Positions 1-7,095 of a stretch of 7,662 nucleotides of DNA are shown one piece after another. Position numbers and translations under genes: made by a program. How positions within the stretch are numbered: the first letter of the stretch is position 1; every line of letters begins with the position of its first letter. The notes under the pieces were generated by a model, which was given only the letters and a program-made list of their open reading frames with translations, made no database searches and was not told the DNA's origin. This DNA comes from Leclercia sp. UBA7405 (lineage in GTDB: Bacteria > Pseudomonadota > Gammaproteobacteria > Enterobacterales > Enterobacteriaceae), in NCBI GenBank assembly GCA_002469605.1, contig DKMV01000029.1:1-7662 (forward strand), written 5' to 3'.

Positions 1-56
1 ACGAACCAAATGGAACATGTGCTTATATGTTAAAGCTTTTGTAAAAGTTTTGAAAA

Positions 57-83
57 CGTTAACAGCACATTGCGTTAACGCAA
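57..83. repeat. Inverted repeat and perfect 14-bp palindrome upstream of yncE
   Basis: CGTTAAC (57-63) and GTTAACG (74-80) form an inverted repeat with a 10-base spacer. The right half lies inside a perfect 14-bp palindrome, TTGCGTTAACGCAA, at 70-83. Such a symmetric site with a central GTTAAC is compatible with a dimeric repressor operator, for example of the LacI family, but I cannot name the protein. It sits about 160 bases upstream of the yncE start, in what would be shared space with a divergent gene outside the window (yncD in E. coli). The palindrome is seen directly; its role is inferred. Confidence 0.5.
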
Positions 84-128
84 GTGTAGATAAAAAAATG
101 AATTTGTCGCGCCAGCGGGAAGAATTAC

Positions 129-157
129 TCCACATTCAAACAAATAATGATTACTAT
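129..157 (+). promoter_or_regulatory. Candidate sigma-70 promoter for yncE
   Basis: TCCACA (129-134, four of six to TTGACA) is followed after 17 bases by TACTAT (152-157, four of six to TATAAT). Transcription would start near 164, giving a leader of roughly 80 bases before the yncE ATG. The match is moderate. It gains weight because the Fur-like site at 143-161 covers the -10 element, the usual layout for iron repression. Confidence 0.35.
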
Positions 158-161
158 TCTC
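143..161 (+). promoter_or_regulatory. Fur-box-like operator upstream of yncE
   Basis: Positions 143-161 match the 19-bp Fur consensus (GATAATGATAATCATTATC) at 14 of 19 positions, with the left half ATAATGAT intact. E. coli yncE is known to be iron-repressed through Fur, so a Fur site here fits the gene. It overlaps the -10 of the candidate promoter, consistent with repression when Fe2+ is plentiful. The right half is the weaker one. Alternatively this is just AT-rich spacer resembling the box. Confidence 0.5.
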
Positions 162-241
162 ATTCACAACAAGGCGAAGCCATGACTTTGCCGGACGGAA
201 GCGATGTCAGCCATACCACATATGTTTAAAAGGGAGTTGTT

Positions 242-1303
242 ATGAATTTACGTCCTCTGTCTTCACCGCGTCTGCGTGGGGCTTTGCTGCTGGGTTCTCT
301 GCTGGTAGCGGGCACATTTAATGTTCATGCCGCAGAAGAGATGCTGCGTAAAGCGGTGGGGAAAGGTGCCTACGAGATGGCCGTCAGCCAGCAGGAAAAT
401 GCGCTGTGGGTGGCGACTACCCAGAGCCGCAAAATCGATAAAGGCGGCGTGGTGTATCGCCTTGATCCCGTCACCCTCGAGGTGACGCAGGCGATTCATA
501 ACGATCTGAAGCCGTTTGGCGCCACCATTAACAACGCCACCCAGACCCTGTGGTTTGGCAACACCACCAACAGCGCGGTCACCGCCATTGACGCCAAAAC
601 CGGCGAGGTGAAAGGGCGCCTGGTGCTGGACGAGCGCAAGCGCAGCGAAACTGTTAAACCGCTGCAACCGCGCGAGCTGGTGGCCGACGAAACCACCAAC
701 ACCGTCTATATCACCGGCATTGGCAAAGAGAGCGTTATCTGGGTGGTGGACGGCGAAACCCTGAAGCTGAAAGAGACCATCACCGGCACCGGCAAGTTCA
801 GCACCGGTCTGGCGCTGGATGAGAAAGCAAAACGCCTTTACACCACCAACGGTGACGGCGAACTGCTGACCATCGATACCGCTACAAACAAAGTGCTGAG
901 CCGCAAAAAAGTGCAGGACGACGGCAAAGAGCACTTCTACCTGAACCTGAGCCTCGACGTGGCGGGCCAGCGCGCCTTTATCACCGACTCTAAACAGCCG
1001 GAAGTGCTGGTGGTCTCCCTGAAGGACGGCTCGGTGATGGAGAAGGTGGCGGCGCCGGAATCCCTGGCGGTGCTCTTTAACCCGGCCCGTAACGAAGCCT
1101 ACGTAACCCACCGCGAAGCGGGCAAGGTGAGCGTGATCGACGCTAAGACTTACAAGGTAACAAAGACCTTCGATACTCCGACCTTCCCGAACAGCCTGGC
1201 GCTGTCGGCCGACGGTAAAACTCTGTACGTGACGGTGAAGCAGAAGTCCAGCCGTCAGCAGGAAGCGACCCAGCCGGATGACGTAATTCGCATCGCGCTG
1301 TAA
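242..1303 (+). CDS. yncE: YncE, secreted beta-propeller protein
   Basis: Periplasmic/secreted seven-bladed beta-propeller protein of 353 residues, the same length as E. coli YncE. It has a clear Sec signal peptide: basic n-region (R10, R12), hydrophobic core at residues 13-26 and a V-H-A site with cleavage expected after A30 (mature start AEEMLRK). Blade-like repeats of the WVVDGETLKL and SVIDAKTYKV type recur through the chain (YVTN/YncE family). The E. coli protein has a solved propeller structure and was reported to bind single-stranded DNA; its physiological role is unsettled. The start is fixed by an AGGGAG ribosome site at 231-236. A Fur-like site upstream suggests iron control. It is tail-to-tail with ansP, as in E. 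coli. No damage seen. Confidence 0.96.
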   Translation: MNLRPLSSPRLRGALLLGSLLVAGTFNVHAAEEMLRKAVGKGAYEMAVSQQENALWVATTQSRKIDKGGVVYRLDPVTLEVTQAIHNDLKPFGATINNATQTLWFGNTTNSAVTAIDAKTGEVKGRLVLDERKRSETVKPLQPRELVADETTNTVYITGIGKESVIWVVDGETLKLKETITGTGKFSTGLALDEKAKRLYTTNGDGELLTIDTATNKVLSRKKVQDDGKEHFYLNLSLDVAGQRAFITDSKQPEVLVVSLKDGSVMEKVAAPESLAVLFNPARNEAYVTHREAGKVSVIDAKTYKVTKTFDTPTFPNSLALSADGKTLYVTVKQKSSRQQEATQPDDVIRIAL

Positions 1304-1312
1304 GCTGCAAAT

Positions 1313-1343
1313 AAAAAGGGAAAGCGTTATGCCTTCCCTTTTT
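1313..1343. terminator. Bidirectional terminator between yncE and ansP
   Basis: The arms AAAAAGGGAA (1313-1322) and TTCCCTTTTT (1334-1343) are perfectly complementary, with an A/C mismatch and a GC/GC step closing a five-base loop. The A-run on the left and T-run on the right make an intrinsic terminator on either strand, so it can serve both yncE (ending 1303) and the converging ansP (ending 1355). A second small dyad, CCCGCTA/TAGCGGG at 1348-1362, spans the ansP stop codon. Confidence 0.9.
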
Positions 1344-1354
1344 CGATCCCGCTA

Positions 1355-2851
1355 TTAGCGGGAGATCTCTTCGGTCAGCGGACCATCGCGCTTTTCATCG
1401 TCCGGATGTACCGGCGCGGTGCTGTGGATCTCATGCACGCGCTTACGCACCCCGAACCAGCCGGCAATCAGCAGCACTGCCAGCAGCGGAATGGTGGCGA
1501 TGGTGTAAGTGCCGTTCGGGTAGTCAAACGCCATCAGCACCAGCACGCTGAACAGGAACAGCAGGGTCAGCCAGGAGGTGACGGGCGCCCCCGGCATTTT
1601 AAAGCTGACGTCAGCGGCTTTACCCTCTTTGATCGCTTTACGCAGGCGCATCTGGCAGACCACAATAAAGGCCCAGGAGGCGATAATGCCAAGCGCGGCC
1701 ACGTTCAGCACGATCTCAAACACCTGGGACGGCACCAGATAGTTCAGGAACACCCCGAATACATAGACCACCAGAGTGGCGAGGATCCCGGCATAAGGCA
1801 CCTGCTGCTTGCTCATCTTTGACATGAACTTCGGCGCAGAACCGCCCATCGACATGGAGCGCAGGATACGCCCGGTAGAGTAGAGGCCGGAGTTAAGGCT
1901 GGAGAGCGCCGCGGTCAGCACCACGATGTTCATAATGCTGCCCACATAAGGCACGCCCAGCTTCGAGAAGAAGGTAACGAACGGGCTCTGACCCGCCTGA
2001 TAGGCGTTCCACGGCAGCAGCAGTACCAGCAGCACCACGGAGCCAACGTAGAACAGGCCAATACGCCAGATAACGCTGTTGATCGCTTTTGGCACCATGG
2101 TCTGGGGATCTTTACACTCGCCTGCGGCGGTGCCCACCAGTTCAATAGAGGCAAAGGCAAAGACTACCCCCTGGACCAGCACCAGCGCCGGGAGCAGGCC
2201 GTGCGGGAAGAAACCGCCGTTATCGGTAATCAGATGGAAGCCGGTGGCGTTGCCGTCCAGCGGCTTACCCGTGCCGAGGAAGACCGTGCCCACCACCAGG
2301 AAGATAACGATCGCCAGCACTTTTACCAGCGCAAACCAGAACTCCATTTCGGCGAACCACTTTACGCCGATCATGTTCATGGTGCCGACTATCGCCAGCG
2401 CGCCCAGAGCAAAGACCCACTGGGGGACATCGCCAAAGGCGCCCCAGTAGTGCATATAGAGCGCCACGGCGGTGATATCGACAATACCGGTCATCGCCCA
2501 GTTAACGAAGTACATCCAGCCCGCCACGTAGGCGGCCTTTTCGCCGAGAAACTCGCGGGCGTAAGAGACAAAGCTGCCGCTGGAAGGGCGGTGCAGTACC
2601 AGTTCGCCCAGGGCGCGTAAGATGAAGAACGAGAAGATCCCGCATACCAGATAGACCAGCGCCAGCGCCGGACCCGCCATCTGCAGACGTGCGCCTGCGC
2701 CTAAAAATAACCCCGTACCGATGGCGCCGCCGATGGCGATCATCTGCACCTGACGGTTGCCCATCGCCTTGTGATACCCGTCTTCGTGGGCATCCAGCCA
2801 GCGGCGTTTCGCCGCACGGTGCTCGGCTGCGCTTTTATTGCTTGTTTTCAT
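1355..2851 (-). CDS. ansP: L-asparagine permease AnsP
   Basis: Inner-membrane amino acid transporter of the APC superfamily (amino acid permease/AAT family), expected to take up L-asparagine by proton symport. It has 498 residues against 499 for E. coli AnsP. The family signature GGAIGTGLFLGAG is at residues 41-53 in the first helix. About twelve hydrophobic segments follow, with the conserved ELVG loop (FASIELVGTAAGE) near residue 235 in the middle. Both tails are charged and cytoplasmic (KTSNKSAAEHRAAKRR at the start, DDEKRDGPLTEEISR at the end). The start is supported by AGGTAA seven bases upstream. The tail-to-tail position next to yncE matches E. coli, supporting orthology. The substrate is inferred from the family and gene order. 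Confidence 0.95.
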   Translation of the reverse strand: MKTSNKSAAEHRAAKRRWLDAHEDGYHKAMGNRQVQMIAIGGAIGTGLFLGAGARLQMAGPALALVYLVCGIFSFFILRALGELVLHRPSSGSFVSYAREFLGEKAAYVAGWMYFVNWAMTGIVDITAVALYMHYWGAFGDVPQWVFALGALAIVGTMNMIGVKWFAEMEFWFALVKVLAIVIFLVVGTVFLGTGKPLDGNATGFHLITDNGGFFPHGLLPALVLVQGVVFAFASIELVGTAAGECKDPQTMVPKAINSVIWRIGLFYVGSVVLLVLLLPWNAYQAGQSPFVTFFSKLGVPYVGSIMNIVVLTAALSSLNSGLYSTGRILRSMSMGGSAPKFMSKMSKQQVPYAGILATLVVYVFGVFLNYLVPSQVFEIVLNVAALGIIASWAFIVVCQMRLRKAIKEGKAADVSFKMPGAPVTSWLTLLFLFSVLVLMAFDYPNGTYTIATIPLLAVLLIAGWFGVRKRVHEIHSTAPVHPDDEKRDGPLTEEISR

Positions 2852-2854
2852 TGA

Positions 2855-2870
2855 GTTACCTGTTTACCTG
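2855..2870 (-). repeat. Tandem 8-base repeat carrying the ansP ribosome site
   Basis: On the minus strand CAGGTAAA (2870-2863) is followed directly by CAGGTAAC (2862-2855), three bases before the ansP ATG. The proximal copy supplies the Shine-Dalgarno AGG at normal spacing. The distal copy could act as a standby ribosome site, or simply be a chance duplication. Confidence 0.5.
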
Positions 2871-2910
2871 TCTGAATCATCTTAATGACATCCCTTCTCC
2901 GGCGGCGGCA

Positions 2911-2926
2911 GAACAAACGATTGCCT
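2911..2926 (-). promoter_or_regulatory. PurR-like operator upstream of ansP
   Basis: Read on the minus strand, AGGCAATCGTTTGTTC matches the degenerate PurR consensus ANGCAANCGNTTNCNT at nine of eleven fixed positions, including the central GCAA-N-CG-N-TT. It lies 60-75 bases upstream of the ansP start. PurR control of an asparagine permease would fit nitrogen and purine economy but is not something I know to be established. Another LacI-family regulator could also use such a site. Confidence 0.25.
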
Positions 2927-3174
2927 TTGCGCGGAAACATGCTGCCTTTCCAGTCTTTCTGCGTATGGATAAGGCAAAACATGGCGAAGCATCCTACCCG
3001 CAAATAGTTAGTGACGCAAAATATAACGAGGCGAAAGAGAGGTGGCTCAAAAGAATGGTTCTGGTCAGAGCAGACGGGGGCTACAGGGGAGCGAGCACGC
3101 GCTTTTTTGAAACGGCTTTCCGGCTTTTTGCCCCGTCAGTTATCAGTCGAACGGCTGTGTTTATCCGGAAAATC

Positions 3175-4140
<966 letters not shown>

Positions 4141-4174
4141 CTACTGTTAAGCCAACAGCAAAAGAGGAGTAATT

Positions 4175-4573
4175 ATGAAAATTATCCGCAGTGGTTCCTT
4201 ACCTTCAGTGCAGGGCCCGGAAGCCTGGTTTACCGGTAGCGTGCGTATCGATGCCCCGTTCCAGGCCAGCGAGCCTGCCGCGGTGGGCGGCGCGACCGTC
4301 ACCTTCGAGCCGGGGGCGCGTACTGCCTGGCATACCCATCCGCTGGGGCAGACGCTGATCGTCACCCAGGGGCGCGGCTGGCTGCAGGAGTGGGGCAAAG
4401 AGCCGGAAGTTTTAAATCAGGGCGATATCGCCTGGATCCCGCCTGGCGTGAAACACTGGCACGGCGCCAGTTCGGCAACGGCAATGACCCACATCGCCAT
4501 TGCCGAAGCGGTAAACGGCAGCCCGGTAGAGTGGCTGGAAAAAGTGACCGACGAGCAGTATCAGGGGCGTTAA
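4175..4573 (+). CDS. Small cupin, hydroxynitrile lyase-like
   Basis: Single-domain cupin of 132 residues, cytoplasmic (no signal peptide). Motif 1 is [12 protein letters not shown] with H53, H55 and Q59. Motif 2 is [15 protein letters not shown] with H94. H53, H55, Q59 and H94 form the 3-His/1-Gln metal site of the bacterial cupin hydroxynitrile lyases (such as the Granulicella tundricola manganese enzyme), and the numbering is the same as I recall it. Flanking features of that group are also present: [13 protein letters not shown] near the start, [16 protein letters not shown] with H106, and VTDEQY near the end. Such enzymes cleave or form cyanohydrins (mandelonitrile) in vitro; their natural substrate is unclear, so only the family is firm. 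GAGGAG at 4164-4169 is a strong ribosome site. It is divergent from a LysR regulator, and its stop overlaps the receptor gene stop. Confidence 0.9.
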   Translation: MKIIRSGSLPSVQGPEAWFTGSVRIDAPFQASEPAAVGGATVTFEPGARTAWHTHPLGQTLIVTQGRGWLQEWGKEPEVLNQGDIAWIPPGVKHWHGASSATAMTHIAIAEAVNGSPVEWLEKVTDEQYQGR

Positions 4574-6105
4574 CCGCCAAAGACCGCAATCGCCTGCTGC
4601 AGGCGGGTGGTTCGCCGGGTCAGGTGGTTCGCCGCCTGGGTCACCTGATCCGCCATCCCGCTATTATTGTGGGTCATGACCCCGATGCGCGCGATAGAGG
4701 CGTTAATCAGCGTCAGCGCCCGGGTCTGCTCCCGGGTGGCGTGACCGATCTCCTTAATCAGAGCCGACATGGACATCACGTTGCCGGTCATAGCCGTCAG
4801 GTGAGTTTCGGTCTGCCCGACCATATGCACCCCGGCATTAACGCTGGCGACGTTTTTTTCGATCAGGATTTTGATCTCCTTTGCCGCCGAGGCGGAGTGC
4901 TGCGCCAGGTTGCGCACTTCTGCGGCCACCACCGCAAAACCGCGTCCGGCCTCACCGGCGCGGGCGGCCTCGACCGCCGCGTTCAGTGCCAGGATATTGG
5001 TCTGGAAGGCAATACGGTCAATGACGCCGATGATATCGACAATCTGACCGTTATCCCGGGCTATCGACTCCATCATGGCGATGGCCTGCTTCATTATCGC
5101 CTCGCCGTCGTGGGCACTGGCGCGGGTGCTGTCGGCCATTGCCGTGGCGTCGGCGGCGGTCTCTGCGGTCTGTTTCACCGCGCTGGCAATCTCCTCCACG
5201 GCCGCCGCCGTCTGCCGCAGATCGTCCCCCGTCTCCTCCGTTCGCGCCTGTAATGCCGCCCCCTCGGTTGCCACCTGCTGGCTAATGTCGCTGATGCCGC
5301 TAATTTGCGTGCCAACATCATCAACCAGAGAATGTAAATTCAGCCCCGACTGATTAACCAGGCGCATCATTAGGCCTATTTCATCCACCCGATCGAAATG
5401 GTAATAATCGGTTTTTCGCCCGGAAACCACGCGCTGCATCTGGTTAACAATATTTTTTAACGGCCGGCAGAGCTGCGCGTTGAGGTACCACCCCAGCAGA
5501 ATAAAAACACTACTAACCCCGGCCAGATGTGCCGCTATGCCGTTTATAAACGTGAACATCGTTATTATCGCCAGCGCCGTAAGGCCCAGCCCATAATTAA
5601 CCCGCTTTCTGATGCTGAGAGTTTTAAATAACGACAGCAAAGAAAATAGCCCGCGACGCACCAGTACGCCTTTATAAAAATGATGGCTTTTAAGTTTTTT
5701 ATTACGCACCTGCTGGTATAACGCTTCGCAGGCGGCAATCTCTGCGCGCGGGGGAATATTACGTACCGAGATATAACCGGTAAGGTTGTCGTTGTGATAG
5801 ACGGGTGTGACGTTAGCCCGCACCCAGTAGTGGTCGCCGTTCTGGCGGCGGTTTTTTACCAGCCCCGTCCAGCTCTCGCCCTGTTGCAGGGTAAACCACA
5901 TATCACCGAAGGCCTCGGGGGGCATATCCGGATGGCGGATGGTATTATGCGGCTCGCCAATAAGCGCCTCTTCTTTATAACCGCTGGCTGCAATAAAAGC
6001 GGAATTGGCGTAGGTAATATGGCTTTGGGGCGTGGTGGTTGACATTAAAGTCGCGCCCTCGTTAAGTAAATACTCGTTTTGTGTAACAGGACTGTTACGC
6101 CTCAT
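4570..6105 (-). CDS. Aer-type PAS/methyl-accepting chemotaxis receptor
   Basis: Redox/oxygen-sensing chemoreceptor of 511 residues (E. coli Aer has 506). The N-terminal PAS domain (about 10-120) keeps Aer-like positions: N34, R57-H58-P59-D60, F66, W70 and [19 protein letters not shown] sequence at 84-98 with N85, all implicated in FAD binding in Aer. A membrane anchor follows at about 171-208 (two hydrophobic runs separated by NGIAAHLAG). HAMP-like sequence begins at RPLKNI (214) with the DEIG motif at 241. The signalling tip ([21 protein letters not shown], about 365-385) binds CheA and CheW. There is no NWETF-type receptor tail; it ends AVFGG. It probably signals through CheA/CheW at the inner membrane. 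The start is supported by GGAGT six bases upstream. The anchor and HAMP region differ from E. coli Aer, so I leave the symbol blank; it may be a second Aer. Confidence 0.9.
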   Translation of the reverse strand: MRRNSPVTQNEYLLNEGATLMSTTTPQSHITYANSAFIAASGYKEEALIGEPHNTIRHPDMPPEAFGDMWFTLQQGESWTGLVKNRRQNGDHYWVRANVTPVYHNDNLTGYISVRNIPPRAEIAACEALYQQVRNKKLKSHHFYKGVLVRRGLFSLLSLFKTLSIRKRVNYGLGLTALAIITMFTFINGIAAHLAGVSSVFILLGWYLNAQLCRPLKNIVNQMQRVVSGRKTDYYHFDRVDEIGLMMRLVNQSGLNLHSLVDDVGTQISGISDISQQVATEGAALQARTEETGDDLRQTAAAVEEIASAVKQTAETAADATAMADSTRASAHDGEAIMKQAIAMMESIARDNGQIVDIIGVIDRIAFQTNILALNAAVEAARAGEAGRGFAVVAAEVRNLAQHSASAAKEIKILIEKNVASVNAGVHMVGQTETHLTAMTGNVMSMSALIKEIGHATREQTRALTLINASIARIGVMTHNNSGMADQVTQAANHLTRRTTRLQQAIAVFGG

Positions 6106-6237
6106 GAGTCACTCCATGGTGATATCAACGTAAAAGAGATTCCGCCCGTTAAAATAGCAGGCAATATTAATATCTTGTTCTGAAATAAACCGGCTGGCGT
6201 ATTCTCTATAAATTAAATGAAATTAGAAAGCGCTCCG

Positions 6238-6256
6238 GCTAATATTTTTTATTAGC
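6238..6256. repeat. Inverted repeat GCTAATA-N5-TATTAGC
   Basis: Seven-base perfect arms at 6238-6244 and 6250-6256 flank five T residues. GCGCT (6230-6234) can alternatively pair with AGCGC (6254-6258). It lies about 135-150 bases upstream of the receptor start codon. It could be an operator or a hairpin in the leader; there is no gene end nearby for it to terminate. Confidence 0.45.
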
Positions 6257-6367
6257 GCAGAAGCATTGGTGTAATAAAAATGAAAAATTTACCCGCCGCG
6301 TAAAAAACGGCCTGGGGGAATATAGTAACTTAAGTTAAACAGGCGGAAATAAATCTAGCCGTGGTAA

Positions 6368-6394
6368 AAATCGGCCCCCCAGAAATGGCGTTTC
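6368..6394 (-). promoter_or_regulatory. Weak sigma-28-like promoter (proximal) for the receptor gene
   Basis: On the minus strand GAAA (6394-6391) is followed after 15 bases by GCCGATTT (6375-6368). The flagellar sigma-28 consensus is TAAA-N15-GCCGATAA. The GCCGAT core and the spacing fit, while three positions differ. Chemoreceptor genes including aer are normally FliA-dependent, which makes the site worth listing. The leader would be about 255 bases. Confidence 0.25.
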
Positions 6395-6409
6395 ATTAAC
6401 ATACATTAA

Positions 6410-6435
6410 ACGTTAACATGTGCGCCGGTTAACGT
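6410..6435. repeat. Inverted repeat ACGTTAAC-N10-GTTAACGT
   Basis: Perfect eight-base arms at 6410-6417 and 6428-6435 flank a ten-base spacer, 19 bases before the GTG of the P-loop gene. The seven-base core with the same spacer occurs at 57-80 in the other large intergenic region. It is likely an operator-type site if real. Its position could control the P-loop gene, the receptor gene or both. Confidence 0.5.
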
Positions 6436-6436
6436 C

Positions 6437-6463
6437 TTATCGGGTCCGGCTACGTGAAAATTA
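6437..6463 (-). promoter_or_regulatory. Weak sigma-28-like promoter (distal) for the receptor gene
   Basis: On the minus strand TAAT (6463-6460) is followed after exactly 15 bases by CCCGATAA (6444-6437), against TAAA-N15-GCCGATAA, with one mismatch in each element. It is the better of the two sigma-28-like matches by base count. However, it overlaps the first codons of the P-loop gene and would give a leader of about 325 bases. Confidence 0.25.
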
Positions 6464-6999
6464 ATCTTATTGGTACCAGCGGCAGCGGCAAAAGTACCCT
6501 GGCGCGACGGCTCGCCGCCGAACTTCAGCTTCCTTATATTGAAATGGATACCCTTTACTGGTGCCCTGAATGGCAGGGCACGCCGGACGAGGCGCTATTC
6601 GACAGGCTGGAAAAGCGGCTTTCTGCCACCCCTGGCTGGGTGCTGGACGGTAACTACAACCGCACGCGGGGCATTAAGTGGCGGGAAGTCGATCTGGTGG
6701 TGTGGGTGGATTACGGTTTTTTCCGCACCCTGCGCCAGGCGGTGCTGCGCGCGGCCAGACGCGCCTGGACGAAACAGGAGCTGTGGCCCGGCACCGGCAA
6801 CCGGGAGAGCTTTCGCCGCTCCTTTTTCAGCCGCGAATCGGTGCTGCTCTGGACTATCAAAACCTGGCGCAGCAACCGCGCGCGCTACGAGGCCGATATG
6901 GCTAACCCGCAATTTGCCCACATCCGCTTTGTCCGCATTACCTCCCGCCAGCAGGCCGATGCTCTGGTCGCCCACCTGCGCGCCACGGCGCATATCTGA
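6454..6999 (+). CDS. P-loop kinase-like protein (FlaR/adenylate-kinase-like)
   Basis: Cytoplasmic nucleotide-binding protein of 181 residues from the P-loop NMP-kinase-like group, often named FlaR or 'adenylate kinase' in databases. Walker A GTSGSGKST is at residues 7-15. The rest of the family pattern is the D32-x-L-Y-W segment (EMDTLYW), WVLDGNYNR at 62-70, and the hydrophobic DLVVWVDY at 80-87 in the Walker B position. An arginine-rich C-terminal half follows (RRAW, RRSFFSRES), likely the lid and phosphate-binding part. The start is GTG: no ATG allows an intact Walker A strand, and the ribosome site is poor (CGGG), so translation may be weak. The substrate is unknown; I do not believe the DNA-topology role the FlaR name suggests without evidence. 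No terminator is seen before the next gene 91 bases on. Confidence 0.88.
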   Translation: MKINLIGTSGSGKSTLARRLAAELQLPYIEMDTLYWCPEWQGTPDEALFDRLEKRLSATPGWVLDGNYNRTRGIKWREVDLVVWVDYGFFRTLRQAVLRAARRAWTKQELWPGTGNRESFRRSFFSRESVLLWTIKTWRSNRARYEADMANPQFAHIRFVRITSRQQADALVAHLRATAHI

Positions 7000-7031
7000 A
7001 TTCCGGCAAACCAAATGTAAATTAATTGTTT

Positions 7032-7059
7032 TTCAGAGGTGAAATCGCCCTTTAATAAT
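7032..7059 (+). promoter_or_regulatory. Candidate sigma-70 promoter for the monooxygenase gene
   Basis: TTCAGA (7032-7037, four of six) and AATAAT (7054-7059, five of six) are separated by 16 bases. Transcription would begin near 7066, inside the left arm of the dyad at 7063-7095, leaving a leader of about 25 bases. This would favour the dyad being a DNA operator rather than an RNA hairpin. Confidence 0.35.
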
Positions 7060-7062
7060 GAC

Positions 7063-7095
7063 GACATGTTTAGTCAAACGAGAAGAAAACATGTC
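7063..7095. repeat. Inverted repeat over the monooxygenase start codon
   Basis: GACATGTTT (7063-7071) and AAACATGTC (7087-7095) are perfect nine-base arms with a 15-base spacer. The ATG at 7091-7093 lies in the right arm, and the ribosome site GAGAAG (7080-7085) lies in the spacer. This is either a regulator operator between the promoter and the gene or, if transcription starts upstream, a hairpin that buries the start codon. Confidence 0.6.

Larger units (their letters stand above)
2852..3174. other. 323-bp non-coding stretch: ansP leader plus unassigned sequence
   Basis: The part next to ansP (2852 to about 2930) holds its ribosome site and a PurR-like box. From about 2940 to 3174 I recognise nothing. 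Open frames cross it on the plus strand (2689-3399 and 3011-3241), but they overlap ansP or the LysR gene antisense and resemble no family. A weak minus-strand promoter-like pair for ansP, TTGCGT-N17-TAGGAT, can be read near 2990-3020. No convincing terminator follows the LysR gene. The sequence is less GC-rich than the flanking genes. It could be remnant DNA or a long regulatory leader. Confidence 0.5.
6106..6453. other. AT-rich 348-bp intergenic region upstream of two divergent genes
   Basis: This spacer separates the receptor gene (leftwards) from the P-loop gene (rightwards) and is much richer in A and T than the genes. It contains the receptor ribosome site, an inverted repeat at 6238-6256, two weak sigma-28-like matches on the minus strand, and a cluster of TTAAC-type motifs with a CGTTAAC-N10-GTTAACG dyad at 6411-6434. 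No open frame looks real. Long AT-rich divergent spacers of this kind are often bound by H-NS; that is an inference. Confidence 0.55.

Noticed and set aside
17..229. 70-residue open frame before yncE
   Set aside because: It has no ribosome site, no family resemblance and a composition like random AT-rich sequence. It runs through the palindrome, promoter and Fur-like site.
263..1111. 282-residue frame antisense to yncE
   Set aside because: The opposite strand is a complete, recognisable YncE. The antisense product is low-complexity (rich in H, Q, G and F), typical of a GC-driven shadow frame.
3095..3150. Possible terminator for the LysR gene in the GGCTTT/CCGGC-rich stretch
   Set aside because: The best pairing is only about three base pairs around a short loop (CGG-CTTT-CCG), too weak to call.
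4390..5253. 287-residue frame antisense to the receptor
   Set aside because: It overlaps the cupin and the receptor signalling domain, both clear genes, and its sequence is low-complexity shadow.
6470..7042. 190-residue frame overlapping the P-loop gene
   Set aside because: It is frame-shifted relative to the intact Walker A protein and has an arginine, alanine and proline-rich composition typical of a shadow frame.
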